From contig NZ_JQLX01000012.1 in assembly GCF_000744435.1 (NCBI RefSeq), positions 62,001 through 126,000 of the forward strand: a stretch of DNA of 64,000 bases, given 5' to 3'. The position numbers and the translations under genes are program-made. Each line of letters starts with the position of its first letter. Positions within the stretch are counted from its first letter, which is position 1. The DNA is from Hippea jasoniae. Lineage in GTDB: Bacteria; Campylobacterota_A; Desulfurellia; Desulfurellales; Hippeaceae. Below, piece by piece: positions 18,116 through 28,431 of the stretch. Below the pieces are notes generated by a model that saw nothing but the letters and a program-made list of their open reading frames with translations, was not told the DNA's origin and did no database searches.

Positions 18116-18475
18116 TTGAAATACGGAGAAGAGGAGATAAAAAAGGCTCACCTTGAGGTGTGGAAAAACCATTATCCTCAAAATGATTATGAAATAAATA
18201 TCGAGTTTCCCGAATTTACATGTAAATGCCCAAGAAGCGGTTATCCAGACTTTGCAACAATAAGGATTAAATACATTCCCGATCAATTTGTCGTTGAGTT
18301 GAAATCTCTGAAGCTATGGCTCAATCAATATCGCGATAGGTATATTTCGCATGAGGATGCCATAAACGAGATTTACAATACTCTAAAGGATACATTAAAG
18401 CCACGCAGGTTGGAAGTGATAGGTGATTTTACGCCGCGTGGCAATGTAAAGACAATCATAAGAATTTCCATGTAA
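18116..18475 (+). CDS. queF: NADPH-dependent preQ0 reductase QueF
   Basis: Reduces 7-cyano-7-deazaguanine to preQ1, a late step to the tRNA base queuosine. The 119-residue protein is the short unimodular type. It has catalytic C38 in [16 protein letters not shown] and D45 seven residues later, then [23 protein letters not shown], the QueF motif binding NADPH and substrate, and GDFTPRGN. The start is TTG at 18116 with GGGGGTGAAAG upstream. No queC, queD or queE is nearby. Ten bases separate it from iorA. Confidence 0.96.
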   Translation: MKYGEEEIKKAHLEVWKNHYPQNDYEINIEFPEFTCKCPRSGYPDFATIRIKYIPDQFVVELKSLKLWLNQYRDRYISHEDAINEIYNTLKDTLKPRRLEVIGDFTPRGNVKTIIRISM

Positions 18476-18485
18476 GGAGATAGAT

Positions 18486-20255
18486 GTGGAGCTTAAGCTT
18501 GTTAAAAAGATAGTTAGTGGTAATCAGGCAATCTCTATCGGTGCTTACAAGGGAAATGCGCGCTTTGGTTGTGGTTATCCCGGTACACCTTCCAGTGAGA
18601 TTCTTGAGCATTTTAAAAACTACCCCGATGTTATGGCTCAATGGGCTTCAAATGAGAAAGTGGCAGTTGAGGAGGCATTGGGTGCATCGATTGCGGGCTT
18701 GCGCAGCTTTGCCACGATGAAACATGTTGGTTTGAATGTTGCAGCAGATCCTTTAATGACTGCCTCGTACACAGGTGTTAATGCCGGATTTGTTATTGTT
18801 ACTGCAGATGATCCGGGCATGCACTCTTCCCAGAACGAGCAGGATAATAGAAGGTATGCCAAATTCGCAAAGATTCCTTTGATTGAGCCCTCAGACCCAT
18901 TTGAGGCTATGGGTTTGATGCAGTATAGTTTTGTTGTGAGTGAGAAGTTTGACACGCCGGTTTTATTCAGGTCAACAACAAGGATTTCTCACTCCCTGTC
19001 TGTGGTTCAGTTTGACCCACGCACACTGGATAACGAACAAGAGCTAACTCTGCAAAAAGATTTTAAAAAGTATGTAATGATACCAGCAAACGCCATTGAA
19101 AGGCATAAGGTTGTGCTTGATAGGCTTGAAAAATTAAGAGAATTCACCAATACAACACCTATAAATAGAATCGAAAAAGGCTCTACCGATATCGGTATAA
19201 TAACTGGTTCAATGGCTTACAACTATGTCAAAGAGATTTTACCCGATGCCCATGTTTTTAAGGTAGGTATGAGCTATCCGATGCCAACTGAAAAGATCAG
19301 GGAATTTGTTAATCAGTTTGATAAAGTGATTGTTGTTGAAGAGCTTGAGCCTTTTATGGAAGAGGAGCTAAAAATTGCAGGCATCGATGTAGAGGGTAAG
19401 AAGTATTTTCCTTATAACGGAGAGTTTAACCTTGATATTATTGAGGAAGGGCTTTATAAAGCTGGAATTTTGAAAAATAAAAGCTCTGTTGTATTTGATG
19501 AGATTGATCTTCCAAAAAGACCACCGGCTTTATGTCCCGGTTGCCCCCACAGGCCGATTTTTGATGTTTTGCACTCAAGGAAGGATGTTTTTATAACGGG
19601 TGATATAGGTTGTTATACATTGGGTAGCCTGCCACCGTTATCTGCTATGCATACAACTGTGTGTATGGGTGCAAGCATATCCATGGCAATTGGAGCTGCA
19701 AAGGCTCAAAACAAAGATAAGATTGTGGCTGTTATTGGTGATTCAACATTTTTCCACACGGGCATACAGCCGTTGGTCGATGCCTATTTAAGCGATATTT
19801 CGATGACGGTTATCATTCTTGACAACAGAATTACAGCCATGACAGGAGGCCAACCTGACCCGGGTAGTGGATTTAAACTAACAGGTGAGCCAGCAAAAAG
19901 GGTAAGTATTGCAGATATTGCCAAAGCTATAGGCATAGAAAGGGTGTTTGAGATAGATCAATACGATTACGAAAATACAAAAAAACTCATCAACGATGAG
20001 ATCGATAAACCCGGATTGAGCGTAATAATTCCCACAAGACCGTGTGTGCTTGAGCCAAAGAAGATCAAAGAAAGACCCCTTAAGGTGGTTGAAGATAAAT
20101 GCGTTGGTTGCAAGAGGTGTATCAGGATTGGATGTCCTGCCATCAGTTTTGTTAATAATAAAGCGATAATTGATGCCCAGATGTGCACGGGTTGTGATCT
20201 GTGTATGAATGTCTGCCCAGTAGATGGAGCAATTGTACCACTGGAGGAGCAATGA
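18486..20255 (+). CDS. iorA: Indolepyruvate ferredoxin oxidoreductase, alpha subunit
   Basis: Oxidatively decarboxylates arylpyruvates (from Trp, Phe, Tyr) to aryl-acetyl-CoA, reducing ferredoxin. The 589 residues contain the pyrimidine-binding domain (FGCGYPGTPSSEILEH), the TPP domain with GDSTFFHTGIQPLVDAYLSD, and two C-terminal 4Fe-4S motifs (CVGCKRCIRIGCP and CTGCDLCMNVCP). The first cluster has the spacing CxxCxxCx4CP often seen in IorA. Translation starts at GTG 18486 behind AAGGAGA. Oxygen-sensitive chemistry points to an anaerobe. The stop overlaps the iorB start by ATGA. Confidence 0.95.
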   Translation: MELKLVKKIVSGNQAISIGAYKGNARFGCGYPGTPSSEILEHFKNYPDVMAQWASNEKVAVEEALGASIAGLRSFATMKHVGLNVAADPLMTASYTGVNAGFVIVTADDPGMHSSQNEQDNRRYAKFAKIPLIEPSDPFEAMGLMQYSFVVSEKFDTPVLFRSTTRISHSLSVVQFDPRTLDNEQELTLQKDFKKYVMIPANAIERHKVVLDRLEKLREFTNTTPINRIEKGSTDIGIITGSMAYNYVKEILPDAHVFKVGMSYPMPTEKIREFVNQFDKVIVVEELEPFMEEELKIAGIDVEGKKYFPYNGEFNLDIIEEGLYKAGILKNKSSVVFDEIDLPKRPPALCPGCPHRPIFDVLHSRKDVFITGDIGCYTLGSLPPLSAMHTTVCMGASISMAIGAAKAQNKDKIVAVIGDSTFFHTGIQPLVDAYLSDISMTVIILDNRITAMTGGQPDPGSGFKLTGEPAKRVSIADIAKAIGIERVFEIDQYDYENTKKLINDEIDKPGLSVIIPTRPCVLEPKKIKERPLKVVEDKCVGCKRCIRIGCPAISFVNNKAIIDAQMCTGCDLCMNVCPVDGAIVPLEEQ

Positions 20256-20824
20256 TAAAAGGAATACTATTTGCCGGTGTCGGTGGCGATGGGATTATAA
20301 CAGCTTCAAATATTGTTGCTGCAGCTTTGATGAATGCAGGTTTTGATGTTAAAAAAAGCGAGATTCACGGCATGAGCCAGAGGGGCGGTTCTGTTACTGC
20401 AACTGTTAGATTTGGCAAGAAGGTTTATTCACCAACGGAAAAGTTAGGTAATGCCTCTTTTTTGTTTGCAACAGAAAAGGTTGAAGCGTTAAGGAGTATT
20501 CCGTATTTAAATCATCAAAGCGTTGCGATTGTAAATGATAGAGTTGTGCCTATAGTTAATCAAACGATTGATGAGGGTTATATCGATAAAAACATTGATA
20601 GTCTAACAATCGGTAAGCTAATTAAGAGGCGTTTTCTTGATGATGCCTTAAAAATAGGAAACAGCAGGGTGGCAAATACAATTATGATAGGTGTGCTTGC
20701 AAAGTTTATAGATGTAGATGAAACCCACTTTTTCGATGCCATAGAGCAGGTTTTGCCTCAAAAGTTAAGGACGATAAATGTATCTGCGTTTAGTTATGGG
20801 TTAAAATTAGCTTCCGATTTATAG
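20252..20824 (+). CDS. iorB: Indolepyruvate ferredoxin oxidoreductase, beta subunit
   Basis: The gamma-domain partner of IorA, binding CoA. It opens MIKGILFAGVGGDGIITASN and has SEIHGMSQRGGSVTATVRFG, both hallmarks of IorB and related 2-oxoacid oxidoreductase gamma subunits. At 190 residues it has normal length. I start it at ATG 20252, which overlaps the iorA stop as ATGA; a longer frame runs back into iorA but codes for nothing family-like. valS follows after 11 bases. Confidence 0.94.
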   Translation: MIKGILFAGVGGDGIITASNIVAAALMNAGFDVKKSEIHGMSQRGGSVTATVRFGKKVYSPTEKLGNASFLFATEKVEALRSIPYLNHQSVAIVNDRVVPIVNQTIDEGYIDKNIDSLTIGKLIKRRFLDDALKIGNSRVANTIMIGVLAKFIDVDETHFFDAIEQVLPQKLRTINVSAFSYGLKLASDL

Positions 20825-20835
20825 GAGAGGTGAAG

Positions 20836-23457
20836 ATGGAACAGACAAAATATCAACCGACATTTGAAAAGGAGCTATACGAGTTCTGGGAAAGAGAGGG
20901 CTTTTTTAAGCCTTCTGATAATAAAGAGAGAGAAAATTTCAGTATTGTTATACCTCCACCCAATGTTACAGGTGCTCTGCATATCGGTCATGCCCTAAAC
21001 GGTACACTTCAGGATATAGTTGTTAGATACAAAAGAATGAAGGGTTATAATGTTTTGTGGGTGCCTGGAACAGACCATGCCGGTATTGCCACTCAAAACA
21101 TGGTTGAAAAAGACCTTGCATCAAAGGGTATCAAAAAAGAGGATCTGGGTAGAGAGAAGTTTGTTGAAAAGGTTTGGGAGTGGAAAGAAAAATACGGGAA
21201 TAGAATCGTTGAGCAGATAAAAAGGCTTGGTTTGAGTTGCGACTGGTCTCGGCTCAGATTTACGATGGATGAAAAGCTTTCCAAAGCCGTAAGAAAGGTA
21301 TTTGTTACGCTCTACAAAGAGGGGCTTATCTATAAAGATAAATACATTATCAACTGGTGTCCAAGATGCCATACAGCCTTAAGCGACCTTGAGGTTGAGT
21401 ATCAGGAAGAAAACGGCAAGCTTTACTATATTGAGTATCCTTTTGAAGATGGAAATGGTGGCGTGGTTGTTGCAACAACAAGACCTGAGACGATGTTTGG
21501 CGATACAGCTGTAGCAGTCAATCCAAACGATGAGAGATATAAAAATGCAATTGGCAAAAATGTGATTTTACCCATAAAAAACAAAAAGATTCCTGTTATT
21601 GCTGATGAGTATGTTGATATGGAGTTTGGAACGGGTGTTGTAAAGATAACGCCAGCTCATGACCCCAACGATTTTGAGGTGGGAAGAAGGCATAATCTTG
21701 ATATTGTAGTTGCAATCGATGATAACGGAAAAATGACCCAAGAAGCGATGCATTATGCAGGTCTTGATAGATTTGAGTGTCGCAATAAGCTTATTGCAGA
21801 GCTTGAAAGTAAGGGATTCATAAAAAATGTAGCACAGCATAAACACGCTGTTGGTCACTGCTATAGATGTCATACAACAATAGAACCGTATGTGTCTGAT
21901 CAATGGTTTGTGAAAACAAAACCGTTAGCAGAGCCTGCCATTGAGGCTGTTGAGAGCAAAAGGACGCGATTTATACCCAAAAACTGGGAGAAAACCTATT
22001 TTGAGTGGATGAGAAATATAAGGGATTGGTGTATATCAAGGCAGCTGTGGTGGGGACATAGACTGCCTGTCTATAGGTGTGAGGATTGTGGGAAGTATAC
22101 GGTGAGTGAGGATGAACCTGAGGCGTGTGAGCATTGTGGCAGAAGAAATATAATTCAGGAAGAAGATGTGCTTGATACATGGTTTTCCTCTGCATTGTGG
22201 CCTATGTCAACACTGGGATGGCCAGAAAACACAGACGACCTTAAGCGGTTCTATCCCACAAGTCTTCTTGTTACCGGTTTTGATATCATCTTTTTCTGGG
22301 TAGCAAGGATGATGATGATGGGAATCCATTTTATGAAGGATGTGCCGTTTAGGGATGTTTATATCCATGCACTTGTCAGGGATCAATACGGTCAGAAGAT
22401 GAGTAAAACCAGAGGCAATGTTATTGACCCTATCGAGGTTATTGATAAATATGGAGCGGACTCTTTGAGGTTTACGCTTGCCATTCTGGCAGCTCAGGGA
22501 AGGGATATTAAGCTTTCTGAGGATAAAATAGAGGGTTACAAACGCTTCATGAATAAAATCTGGAACGCCTACAGGTTTATAAAACTCAATACAGAGGGTA
22601 TGAAATTTGAAGAAAAACCAAAAAGGTTATCTCCAGCTTCGATATGGATAAAATCCCGCCTTGCAAAAACGATTAAGAAGGTTGAAGACAGCTTGAATGA
22701 ATATAAATTCAACGAAGCGGCAAGCAGCATCTATCAATTTTTGTGGCATGAATTTTGCGATTACTATATAGAGATGAGCAAGGTCCATATGGATGATGAG
22801 TTTTCCTATTCAATCAAATACACTCTACTTGATGTATTTGAAAAGACGATGAGATTGTTGCATCCTTTTACGCCTTTTATTACGGAGTTTTTATGGCAGC
22901 AACTTCCCAACAAAACAGGTGATTCTATAATGATCAGTTCATATCCTGAATATAAAGAATCTGAAATTGCTGAGGATTTAGAATCATCTATGGATATTGT
23001 TTTAGATACAATTAGATCTATCAGGAATCTGCGCAGTGAGAATAGCATACCACCTTCCAAAAAAATAAAGGTTTATATCAAAGCCAACAGCGATGCGGTT
23101 CAGTCCATTCTTATAAACTTCAAAAATTATATATACGCATTGGCCGGTGTTGAAAACCTGATATTAACGGATAAAGTTGAGGAAAGTTGTATTGTTCAAT
23201 CCACCATTAATGGCGATATATTCTTGCCTGTTGAGGGTAATATAGATGTTGAAAAGGAGATAGCAAGGTTAGATAAATTGATAAAGAAACTGGAGAAATC
23301 ACTTGTATTTCTAAATAATAAAATCTCCAATCAGGCATTTTTGGAAAAGGCACCAAAAGAGCTTGTCGAGCAGAAAAAGTTAGAATTGGAAGAGACCCGC
23401 TTGCTGTATGAGAAAACAAAAACGCGCATTGAACAGTTGAAAGGATTGAAAAAATGA
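20836..23457 (+). CDS. valS: Valyl-tRNA synthetase
   Basis: Class I synthetase of 873 residues. The HIGH motif appears as HIGHALNGTLQD near residue 46, and KMSKS as KMSKTRGNVIDP near residue 520. The editing domain carries TTRPETMFGDTAVAVNP. Several zinc-ribbon cysteines are present (CPRCHTAL, CYRCHTTI, CEDCGKY and CEHCGRR), and the C-terminal 60 residues form the arm coiled coil typical of ValRS. The start at ATG 20836 sits five bases behind GGAGAGG; a GTG two codons earlier overlaps that site. The stop overlaps the next start by ATGA. Confidence 0.97.
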   Translation: MEQTKYQPTFEKELYEFWEREGFFKPSDNKERENFSIVIPPPNVTGALHIGHALNGTLQDIVVRYKRMKGYNVLWVPGTDHAGIATQNMVEKDLASKGIKKEDLGREKFVEKVWEWKEKYGNRIVEQIKRLGLSCDWSRLRFTMDEKLSKAVRKVFVTLYKEGLIYKDKYIINWCPRCHTALSDLEVEYQEENGKLYYIEYPFEDGNGGVVVATTRPETMFGDTAVAVNPNDERYKNAIGKNVILPIKNKKIPVIADEYVDMEFGTGVVKITPAHDPNDFEVGRRHNLDIVVAIDDNGKMTQEAMHYAGLDRFECRNKLIAELESKGFIKNVAQHKHAVGHCYRCHTTIEPYVSDQWFVKTKPLAEPAIEAVESKRTRFIPKNWEKTYFEWMRNIRDWCISRQLWWGHRLPVYRCEDCGKYTVSEDEPEACEHCGRRNIIQEEDVLDTWFSSALWPMSTLGWPENTDDLKRFYPTSLLVTGFDIIFFWVARMMMMGIHFMKDVPFRDVYIHALVRDQYGQKMSKTRGNVIDPIEVIDKYGADSLRFTLAILAAQGRDIKLSEDKIEGYKRFMNKIWNAYRFIKLNTEGMKFEEKPKRLSPASIWIKSRLAKTIKKVEDSLNEYKFNEAASSIYQFLWHEFCDYYIEMSKVHMDDEFSYSIKYTLLDVFEKTMRLLHPFTPFITEFLWQQLPNKTGDSIMISSYPEYKESEIAEDLESSMDIVLDTIRSIRNLRSENSIPPSKKIKVYIKANSDAVQSILINFKNYIYALAGVENLILTDKVEESCIVQSTINGDIFLPVEGNIDVEKEIARLDKLIKKLEKSLVFLNNKISNQAFLEKAPKELVEQKKLELEETRLLYEKTKTRIEQLKGLKK

Positions 23458-25343
23458 AACATTTTATAGCCACGCTTTTTTTTCTATTTTTCTTTGCTAT
23501 AAATGGTTTTTCTGCAACCGTTTTTGATGAGGTTGCCCAGAATATAGCTGCAAATCTTCGTATTGTTAAAGGTAAAGTTATAGATTACAATGCAAAAAAC
23601 AATACGGTAAAACTCAATAAGGGTTTGAGGGATGGGCTTTTTAAAAATTACTTTGTGTATATCTATAAAAAAGAGGGGAGTTTTGTTCCGTTTGATAACT
23701 CAAAACCTATCCAGATCAAAAAAGGCGTGGCTTATGCTGATGTTGTAAAGGTTTATAATAATAGTGCGGTTGCAAAAATAACCCAGGGTATTGATAGAAA
23801 AAAGAAGTATTTAATTGGTCTTGGTTTGATACCAAACGGTGAGACTGAAGTTTATGGAAAACCGCAAAAAGGCGATTTTTTTGTTGCCGGCAAAAAAGCC
23901 TATAGAGTTGCAATAATTACAAGAAGTCAGGTGATATTCAATGGTTTGCGAGAAGCTTTTTTAAAGCAGAAGCGATTCTTTGTTATTCCTGTTGATAAAC
24001 TGCAGATTGCCATTGTAAAACATAGAATAAACTCTCTTTATGAGGCTAAGGCTATCAAAAAGCTTGCAAATGTTGTAGATGCAGATATTGTTGTTGTTTT
24101 AAATACCCTGAAACATAAAAAACTCAGATTTAAGGTGTATAACGGCTATAGTGGCTACGAAATGATGGCTGAAACTTTACCTATTGACAGACAAACACAG
24201 GTTGTTTTAAATCAAAACATTCAAAATGTGCCTGCGTCCAATCTTGTGGCATCCAATTTACGTCTAAGACCTAAACTTACTTTCTGGGAAGCTATACTTA
24301 ATAGATTTGGACTTTATAGCCCATACAATGCAGTACAGATTTCATCAAACACATTTAAAGTAACTCTATATAAAGACATTGGTTATAATACAACGGCATT
24401 CTATCTGGGAAATATTGATGGTAAATTAAAAGACGAAATTGTTTTTGCTCAGGGTTCAGTAGTTTATGTTTACAGGTTTGATATCGATAGTTTTGATCAA
24501 CTGTATAAATTTACATATGGTTATAACATTATAAATATCGATACAGCTAATATAAACGGAAAGGTATTGGTTGCCATAACAAATCTTGACCGCTATGGAG
24601 CCTTGGATTCAGCAGTTGGTTATATTAAAAACAAAAGGTTTATAGCAATAAAAAAGCATCTTCCGTATCATTTGAGATTCTTTGATAAATACTCAAACCA
24701 TCCTGTTTTGCTTGCTCAAAAGGCCAGTGTTAAGCATATTTTCTATGGACCGATTTATCGATTGGATCTTGATTCGTTTAAACCTTCAATATTTAATTTG
24801 CCTGTAGCGGTTGCAAATTTCTATGAATTCTTCAAGGTTGACGATAAATTGATTTATCTATCACCTTCTTCACAGCTTTCAATCTATGATTATCAAACCG
24901 ATAAAAGCAAAACACTACCCTATGCCTTTGGGTCAGGGTTTAGAGAAATCTTAAGGTATCCGGTATTGCCTGGTGAGGAAACTCAAGAAGATAAGGATAT
25001 AAAAGAGCTCTATAGAGAGCATTCTGTTGTAATCCCTAAGGGCCTTATTGTGTTTAAAAAGAACAGCAATGTCTACATACTGGGTGCTCAAAATTATATG
25101 TCAAACCACATAACGGTTGCAAAACAGGCGTATAATGCATATAGCTTAAAATTATTCAAAGTTTTTGACGATAATGCAAAACTCGTATGGAGTTCTGGTG
25201 ATATTAAAGGCAGGGTTGTTGGTTTTGCTGTCGATGGTGATTATGCGATAACCCTGATAGGTTTACCTGCCGGGTTCTTTGATAGGTTTATCATGGGTAT
25301 AGAGGAGATCGACAGGCTTGTAGCAGCAAGGATGTTGTATTAG
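23454..25343 (+). CDS. Secreted protein of unknown function, FlgT-like repeat plus propeller-like region
   Basis: I do not recognise a named family. The 629-residue product has a cleavable signal peptide (about 1-20, ending NGFSA). Residues about 35-115 ([36 protein letters not shown]) resemble the beta-barrel repeat of FlgT-like and related periplasmic proteins. A second alpha/beta region (about 135-230) follows, with [13 protein letters not shown]. The last 350 residues are beta-rich with FG-GAP-like turns ([27 protein letters not shown]), suggesting a beta-propeller. No enzyme motif is seen. It is coupled to valS by ATGA, a link that says little about function. Confidence 0.8.
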   Translation: MKHFIATLFFLFFFAINGFSATVFDEVAQNIAANLRIVKGKVIDYNAKNNTVKLNKGLRDGLFKNYFVYIYKKEGSFVPFDNSKPIQIKKGVAYADVVKVYNNSAVAKITQGIDRKKKYLIGLGLIPNGETEVYGKPQKGDFFVAGKKAYRVAIITRSQVIFNGLREAFLKQKRFFVIPVDKLQIAIVKHRINSLYEAKAIKKLANVVDADIVVVLNTLKHKKLRFKVYNGYSGYEMMAETLPIDRQTQVVLNQNIQNVPASNLVASNLRLRPKLTFWEAILNRFGLYSPYNAVQISSNTFKVTLYKDIGYNTTAFYLGNIDGKLKDEIVFAQGSVVYVYRFDIDSFDQLYKFTYGYNIINIDTANINGKVLVAITNLDRYGALDSAVGYIKNKRFIAIKKHLPYHLRFFDKYSNHPVLLAQKASVKHIFYGPIYRLDLDSFKPSIFNLPVAVANFYEFFKVDDKLIYLSPSSQLSIYDYQTDKSKTLPYAFGSGFREILRYPVLPGEETQEDKDIKELYREHSVVIPKGLIVFKKNSNVYILGAQNYMSNHITVAKQAYNAYSLKLFKVFDDNAKLVWSSGDIKGRVVGFAVDGDYAITLIGLPAGFFDRFIMGIEEIDRLVAARMLY

Positions 25344-25356
25344 AAGGGAGGAGGAG

Positions 25357-25902
25357 ATGGAGGTTTTAAAAGAGCTTAATGTGGACGGAAAAATTATTAA
25401 AGTTATAAAGGGTGATATTACACTTGAAGAGACTGAGGCTATCGTTAATGCGGCAAATTCTCACCTCAAACATGGCGGAGGTGTCGCAGGTGCTATAGTT
25501 AGACGCGGAGGTAAAATCATTCAAGAAGAAAGCGATAAAATTGGTTATGTGCCTGTGGGTTCAGCGGCTATAACAACAGCAGGAAACCTGAAGGCTAAAT
25601 ATGTTATCCATGCTGTAGGACCAGTTTGGGGTGAGGGTGATGAGGATGAAAAACTAAAAAATGCCGTTTTATCCGCTTTGAAAATTGCCGAAGAGAAAGG
25701 AATAAAAAGCGTATCGCTTCCAGCTATAAGTTCGGGAATTTTTGGGTTTCCGAAGGAGCGTGCGGCAAAAATCATATTCAACACAGCCGTTGATTTTCTG
25801 CTTAAGGCAAAGAACCTTAAGGAAATCCATTTTTGCAACATAGACGGCTTAACAGCTTCACTTTTTGAAAAAGAAGCCCAGCTGTGGGAGTCTGAAAGAT
25901 AG
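25357..25902 (+). CDS. Macro-domain protein, ADP-ribose metabolite hydrolase type
   Basis: A single macro domain of 181 residues (YmdB/MacroD-like): [29 protein letters not shown] covers the adenine and ribose binding loops, and [18 protein letters not shown] forms the phosphate loop. Relatives hydrolyse O-acetyl-ADP-ribose or remove ADP-ribose from proteins; the exact substrate is unknown. A very strong AAGGGAGGAGGAG precedes the ATG. Its last two bases overlap the proposed ATA start of livH, so it looks co-translated with the branched-chain amino acid transporter. This coupling is unusual. Confidence 0.92.
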   Translation: MEVLKELNVDGKIIKVIKGDITLEETEAIVNAANSHLKHGGGVAGAIVRRGGKIIQEESDKIGYVPVGSAAITTAGNLKAKYVIHAVGPVWGEGDEDEKLKNAVLSALKIAEEKGIKSVSLPAISSGIFGFPKERAAKIIFNTAVDFLLKAKNLKEIHFCNIDGLTASLFEKEAQLWESER

Positions 25903-26771
25903 AGACCTTTATTCAATACTCTATAAACGGTATAATTGAAGGGCTGATATACGCACTCATTGCCATAGGTTTTAATGTTATTTATACATCAACCCGTATA
26001 GTTAATTTTGCACAGGGTGAGTTTGTTATGCTAGGCGGAATGCTTGAGTATTATTTTCTTCTAAAAGGCATGCCTTTGGGTGTTTCATTGTTGGTTTCTG
26101 TATTATGTGTGGCGGTATTGGCTTATGCTGTATATTTTATTTTTATATCCAACAGTAAAAATAAAGACCCGCTTGCGTTTATTATCTTGACAATAGGCGT
26201 TTCTATGGTTTTGAGAGGTTTGAGTATGATCATTTTTGGAAAGAACGCCTATCCTGTAAAAAACTTTCTTCCATTTTCATCGATCACTATTGCAGGCTTT
26301 GAGTTTTCATCTCAGTATGCCGTAATTCTTGCAGCTGTTATTGTTATTGCGTTTTTCCTTGTGTATTTTTTTATGTTTACATTAAAAGGCAAGGTAATGA
26401 ACGCTGCCTCTATAAATCCAACGGCAGTTGAGTTGTTTGGTGTTAATGTAGAAAGCTTAAAGGCGTTTTCATTCTTTTTAAGTGGCTTGATCGGTGCTAT
26501 AGGTGGAGCTTTGGTAGCTCCTGTTAGTTTTGTCAAATACAATTACGGATTGATGTTTGGCCTAAAAGGATTTGCTGCAAGTGTTGTGGGGGGGTTTGGA
26601 AATAATATAGGTGCTATAGTTGGCGGGCTTGTTATAGGCCTGTCTGAGTCATTATCTGCTGGCTATATCTCATCGGCATATAAAGATCTTGTAGCATTTG
26701 CTGTGATGTTGTTTGTGCTTTTTGTAAAGCCATCGGGCTTATTTGGTTCAAAGGATGTTGAGAGGGTATGA
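25899..26771 (+). CDS. livH: Branched-chain amino acid ABC transporter permease LivH, apparent ATA start
   Basis: Inner-membrane permease with about eight helices; family motif [13 protein letters not shown] near residue 36. The first in-frame ATG (26028) would delete the first 43 residues, including that conserved stretch. Reading back in frame gives ETFIQYS, then [14 protein letters not shown] and [10 protein letters not shown], an entirely normal LivH N-terminus, up to a stop at 25893. In that interval there is no ATG, GTG or TTG. The best candidate is ATA at 25899, with GGGAG eight bases upstream and an overlap with the macro-gene stop (ATAG). This gives 290 residues, the usual length. 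ATT at 25911 is an alternative, as is a base error. The stop overlaps livM by ATGA. Confidence 0.85.
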   Translation: METFIQYSINGIIEGLIYALIAIGFNVIYTSTRIVNFAQGEFVMLGGMLEYYFLLKGMPLGVSLLVSVLCVAVLAYAVYFIFISNSKNKDPLAFIILTIGVSMVLRGLSMIIFGKNAYPVKNFLPFSSITIAGFEFSSQYAVILAAVIVIAFFLVYFFMFTLKGKVMNAASINPTAVELFGVNVESLKAFSFFLSGLIGAIGGALVAPVSFVKYNYGLMFGLKGFAASVVGGFGNNIGAIVGGLVIGLSESLSAGYISSAYKDLVAFAVMLFVLFVKPSGLFGSKDVERV

Positions 26772-27694
26772 GGCAGTCTATTGCTTTAATAGCTCTATTT
26801 GCGGTTCTATTTATTGCTGGTTTTTTCATTTCTAACCCATTTATTTTAAATGTTCTTGGTATATCACTATTAACCTGTATTATTGTTGTTGGGTTAAATA
26901 TATTATTTGGTTTTGCAGGGCTTGTTTCTTTAGGCCATGCGGGTTTTGTAGCCATAGGCGGTTATGTAGCCGCTATTGTTTCATCCAAGTTTGGTATCCA
27001 TCCTATTTTTTCAACAATTATTGCTGCTTTAGTTTCTGCTGTTGTAGCTGTTATTGTTGGTATACCCACTCTTAAACTAAAAGGGCACTACCTTGCAATG
27101 GCTACACTTGCCATCGGTGAGGCTGTTTATATAGTTGCCAATAATCTTGTTGATATAACAGGAGGCCATCAGGGCTTTGCTGCAATACCTCTATTATCAA
27201 TAGGTGGATTTTCTTTTGATACTCAAAAAAAATTTTATTTCCTGATTTTAGCGCTATCGGTTTTTTTTGTTTTTGTAGCATACAGTTTTGCATCGTCGCG
27301 ATTTGGTAGAGCATTGAGGGTTGTTCACCACTCAGAAACTGCTGCAAAATCGTTTGGAATTAATGTGGCTTTATATAGAATGATTGCATTTATTATCAGT
27401 GCCGTTTATGCTTCTGTTGCAGGTTCATTTTATGCGTTTTACCTGGGATTTATTTCCCCTTCACTTTTTGATCTTTCAACCTCCATAAACTATTTGATTA
27501 TGGTTTATGTTGGTGGTATGGGTAATATCTTTGGTAGTATTATTGCAGCACTCTTTTTAACCTTTTTACCCAATATTTTTACATCACTGCAGGAGTGGTG
27601 GGTTGTTTTTGATGGCATACTGTTGATTATTATGGTTATGTTTTTACCAAAAGGCATAGGCGGTTTGATTCGATGGAAAAAAAGCCTCTATTAA
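26768..27694 (+). CDS. livM: Branched-chain amino acid ABC transporter permease LivM
   Basis: Second permease of the HAAT family, 308 residues and about nine hydrophobic helices. The sequence GLNILFGFAGLVSLGHAGFVAIGGY (in two parts, near residues 45-70) and LKLKGHYLAMATLAIGE are the family hallmarks. YVGGMGNIFGSIIAALFL near the C-terminus forms the cytoplasmic coupling region. It starts by ATGA overlap with livH and overlaps livG by 22 bases. Together with LivH it forms the transmembrane channel. Confidence 0.94.
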   Translation: MRQSIALIALFAVLFIAGFFISNPFILNVLGISLLTCIIVVGLNILFGFAGLVSLGHAGFVAIGGYVAAIVSSKFGIHPIFSTIIAALVSAVVAVIVGIPTLKLKGHYLAMATLAIGEAVYIVANNLVDITGGHQGFAAIPLLSIGGFSFDTQKKFYFLILALSVFFVFVAYSFASSRFGRALRVVHHSETAAKSFGINVALYRMIAFIISAVYASVAGSFYAFYLGFISPSLFDLSTSINYLIMVYVGGMGNIFGSIIAALFLTFLPNIFTSLQEWWVVFDGILLIIMVMFLPKGIGGLIRWKKSLY

Positions 27695-28431
27695 GAATTT
27701 ATGATGTTTATAAAAGTTTCGGAGGTATAAGGGCTGTTGATGGTGTGAGTTTTGATCTGTTTAAAAAGCAAATAAAAGCAGTTGTTGGTCCTAATGGGGC
27801 GGGCAAGACTACGCTTTTTAATATAATAACAGGCCTTTATAAGGCAGACAGAGGCAAAATCGAACTTTTTGGTGAAGATATAACCAATTGCAAGTCTCAT
27901 AAACTTATTAAAAAAGGTATTGCACGCACATTTCAAAATATTCAGTTAATCAGTGATTTGACAGTGTTTGAAAATATTGCAATAGGTGCACATCACCTGT
28001 TTGAGACAAATCTTCTTGAGGCTTTTTTGGGTTTATATAAAAAAAATGAAAAAAAAGTTTTTGAAAAACTGAAGTGGATTATCCGTTTTTTAAAGATAGA
28101 GGAGTATGTTGATCTGTATCCAGATGAATTGCCGTTTGGAATAAAGCGTATTGTTGAGATTGGGAGGGCTATTGCATCAAACCCAAAGCTTTTGCTGCTT
28201 GATGAACCAGCTGCGGGTTTAAATGAATCCGAAAGCGAGCAGTTGTTGAATATTATATTTAGAGTCTGGGAGAGGGGAACCACAATTCTACTCATAGACC
28301 ACGATATCGAATTTGTTGCAAGCTGCTCACACTCCATCGTTGTGATGGATTCAGGAAAAAAGATTGCAGAGGGTTTGCCAAGCGAAGTATTAAACGATGA
28401 AAGAGTTATAAGGGCTTATATAGGTGAGTGA
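27673..28431 (+). CDS. livG: Branched-chain amino acid ABC transporter ATPase LivG
   Basis: Nucleotide-binding subunit of 252 residues: Walker A GPNGAGKTT at about 38-46, the LivG-type signature LPFGIKRIVEIGRA in place of LSGGQ, Walker B LLLLDEPAAGLNESE, and the H-loop LLIDHDIEFV. The C-terminal extension (SEVLNDERVIRAYIGE) is diagnostic for LivG. It begins inside livM and its stop overlaps the livF ATG (TGATG). Confidence 0.95.
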   Translation: MEKKPLLRIYDVYKSFGGIRAVDGVSFDLFKKQIKAVVGPNGAGKTTLFNIITGLYKADRGKIELFGEDITNCKSHKLIKKGIARTFQNIQLISDLTVFENIAIGAHHLFETNLLEAFLGLYKKNEKKVFEKLKWIIRFLKIEEYVDLYPDELPFGIKRIVEIGRAIASNPKLLLLDEPAAGLNESESEQLLNIIFRVWERGTTILLIDHDIEFVASCSHSIVVMDSGKKIAEGLPSEVLNDERVIRAYIGE

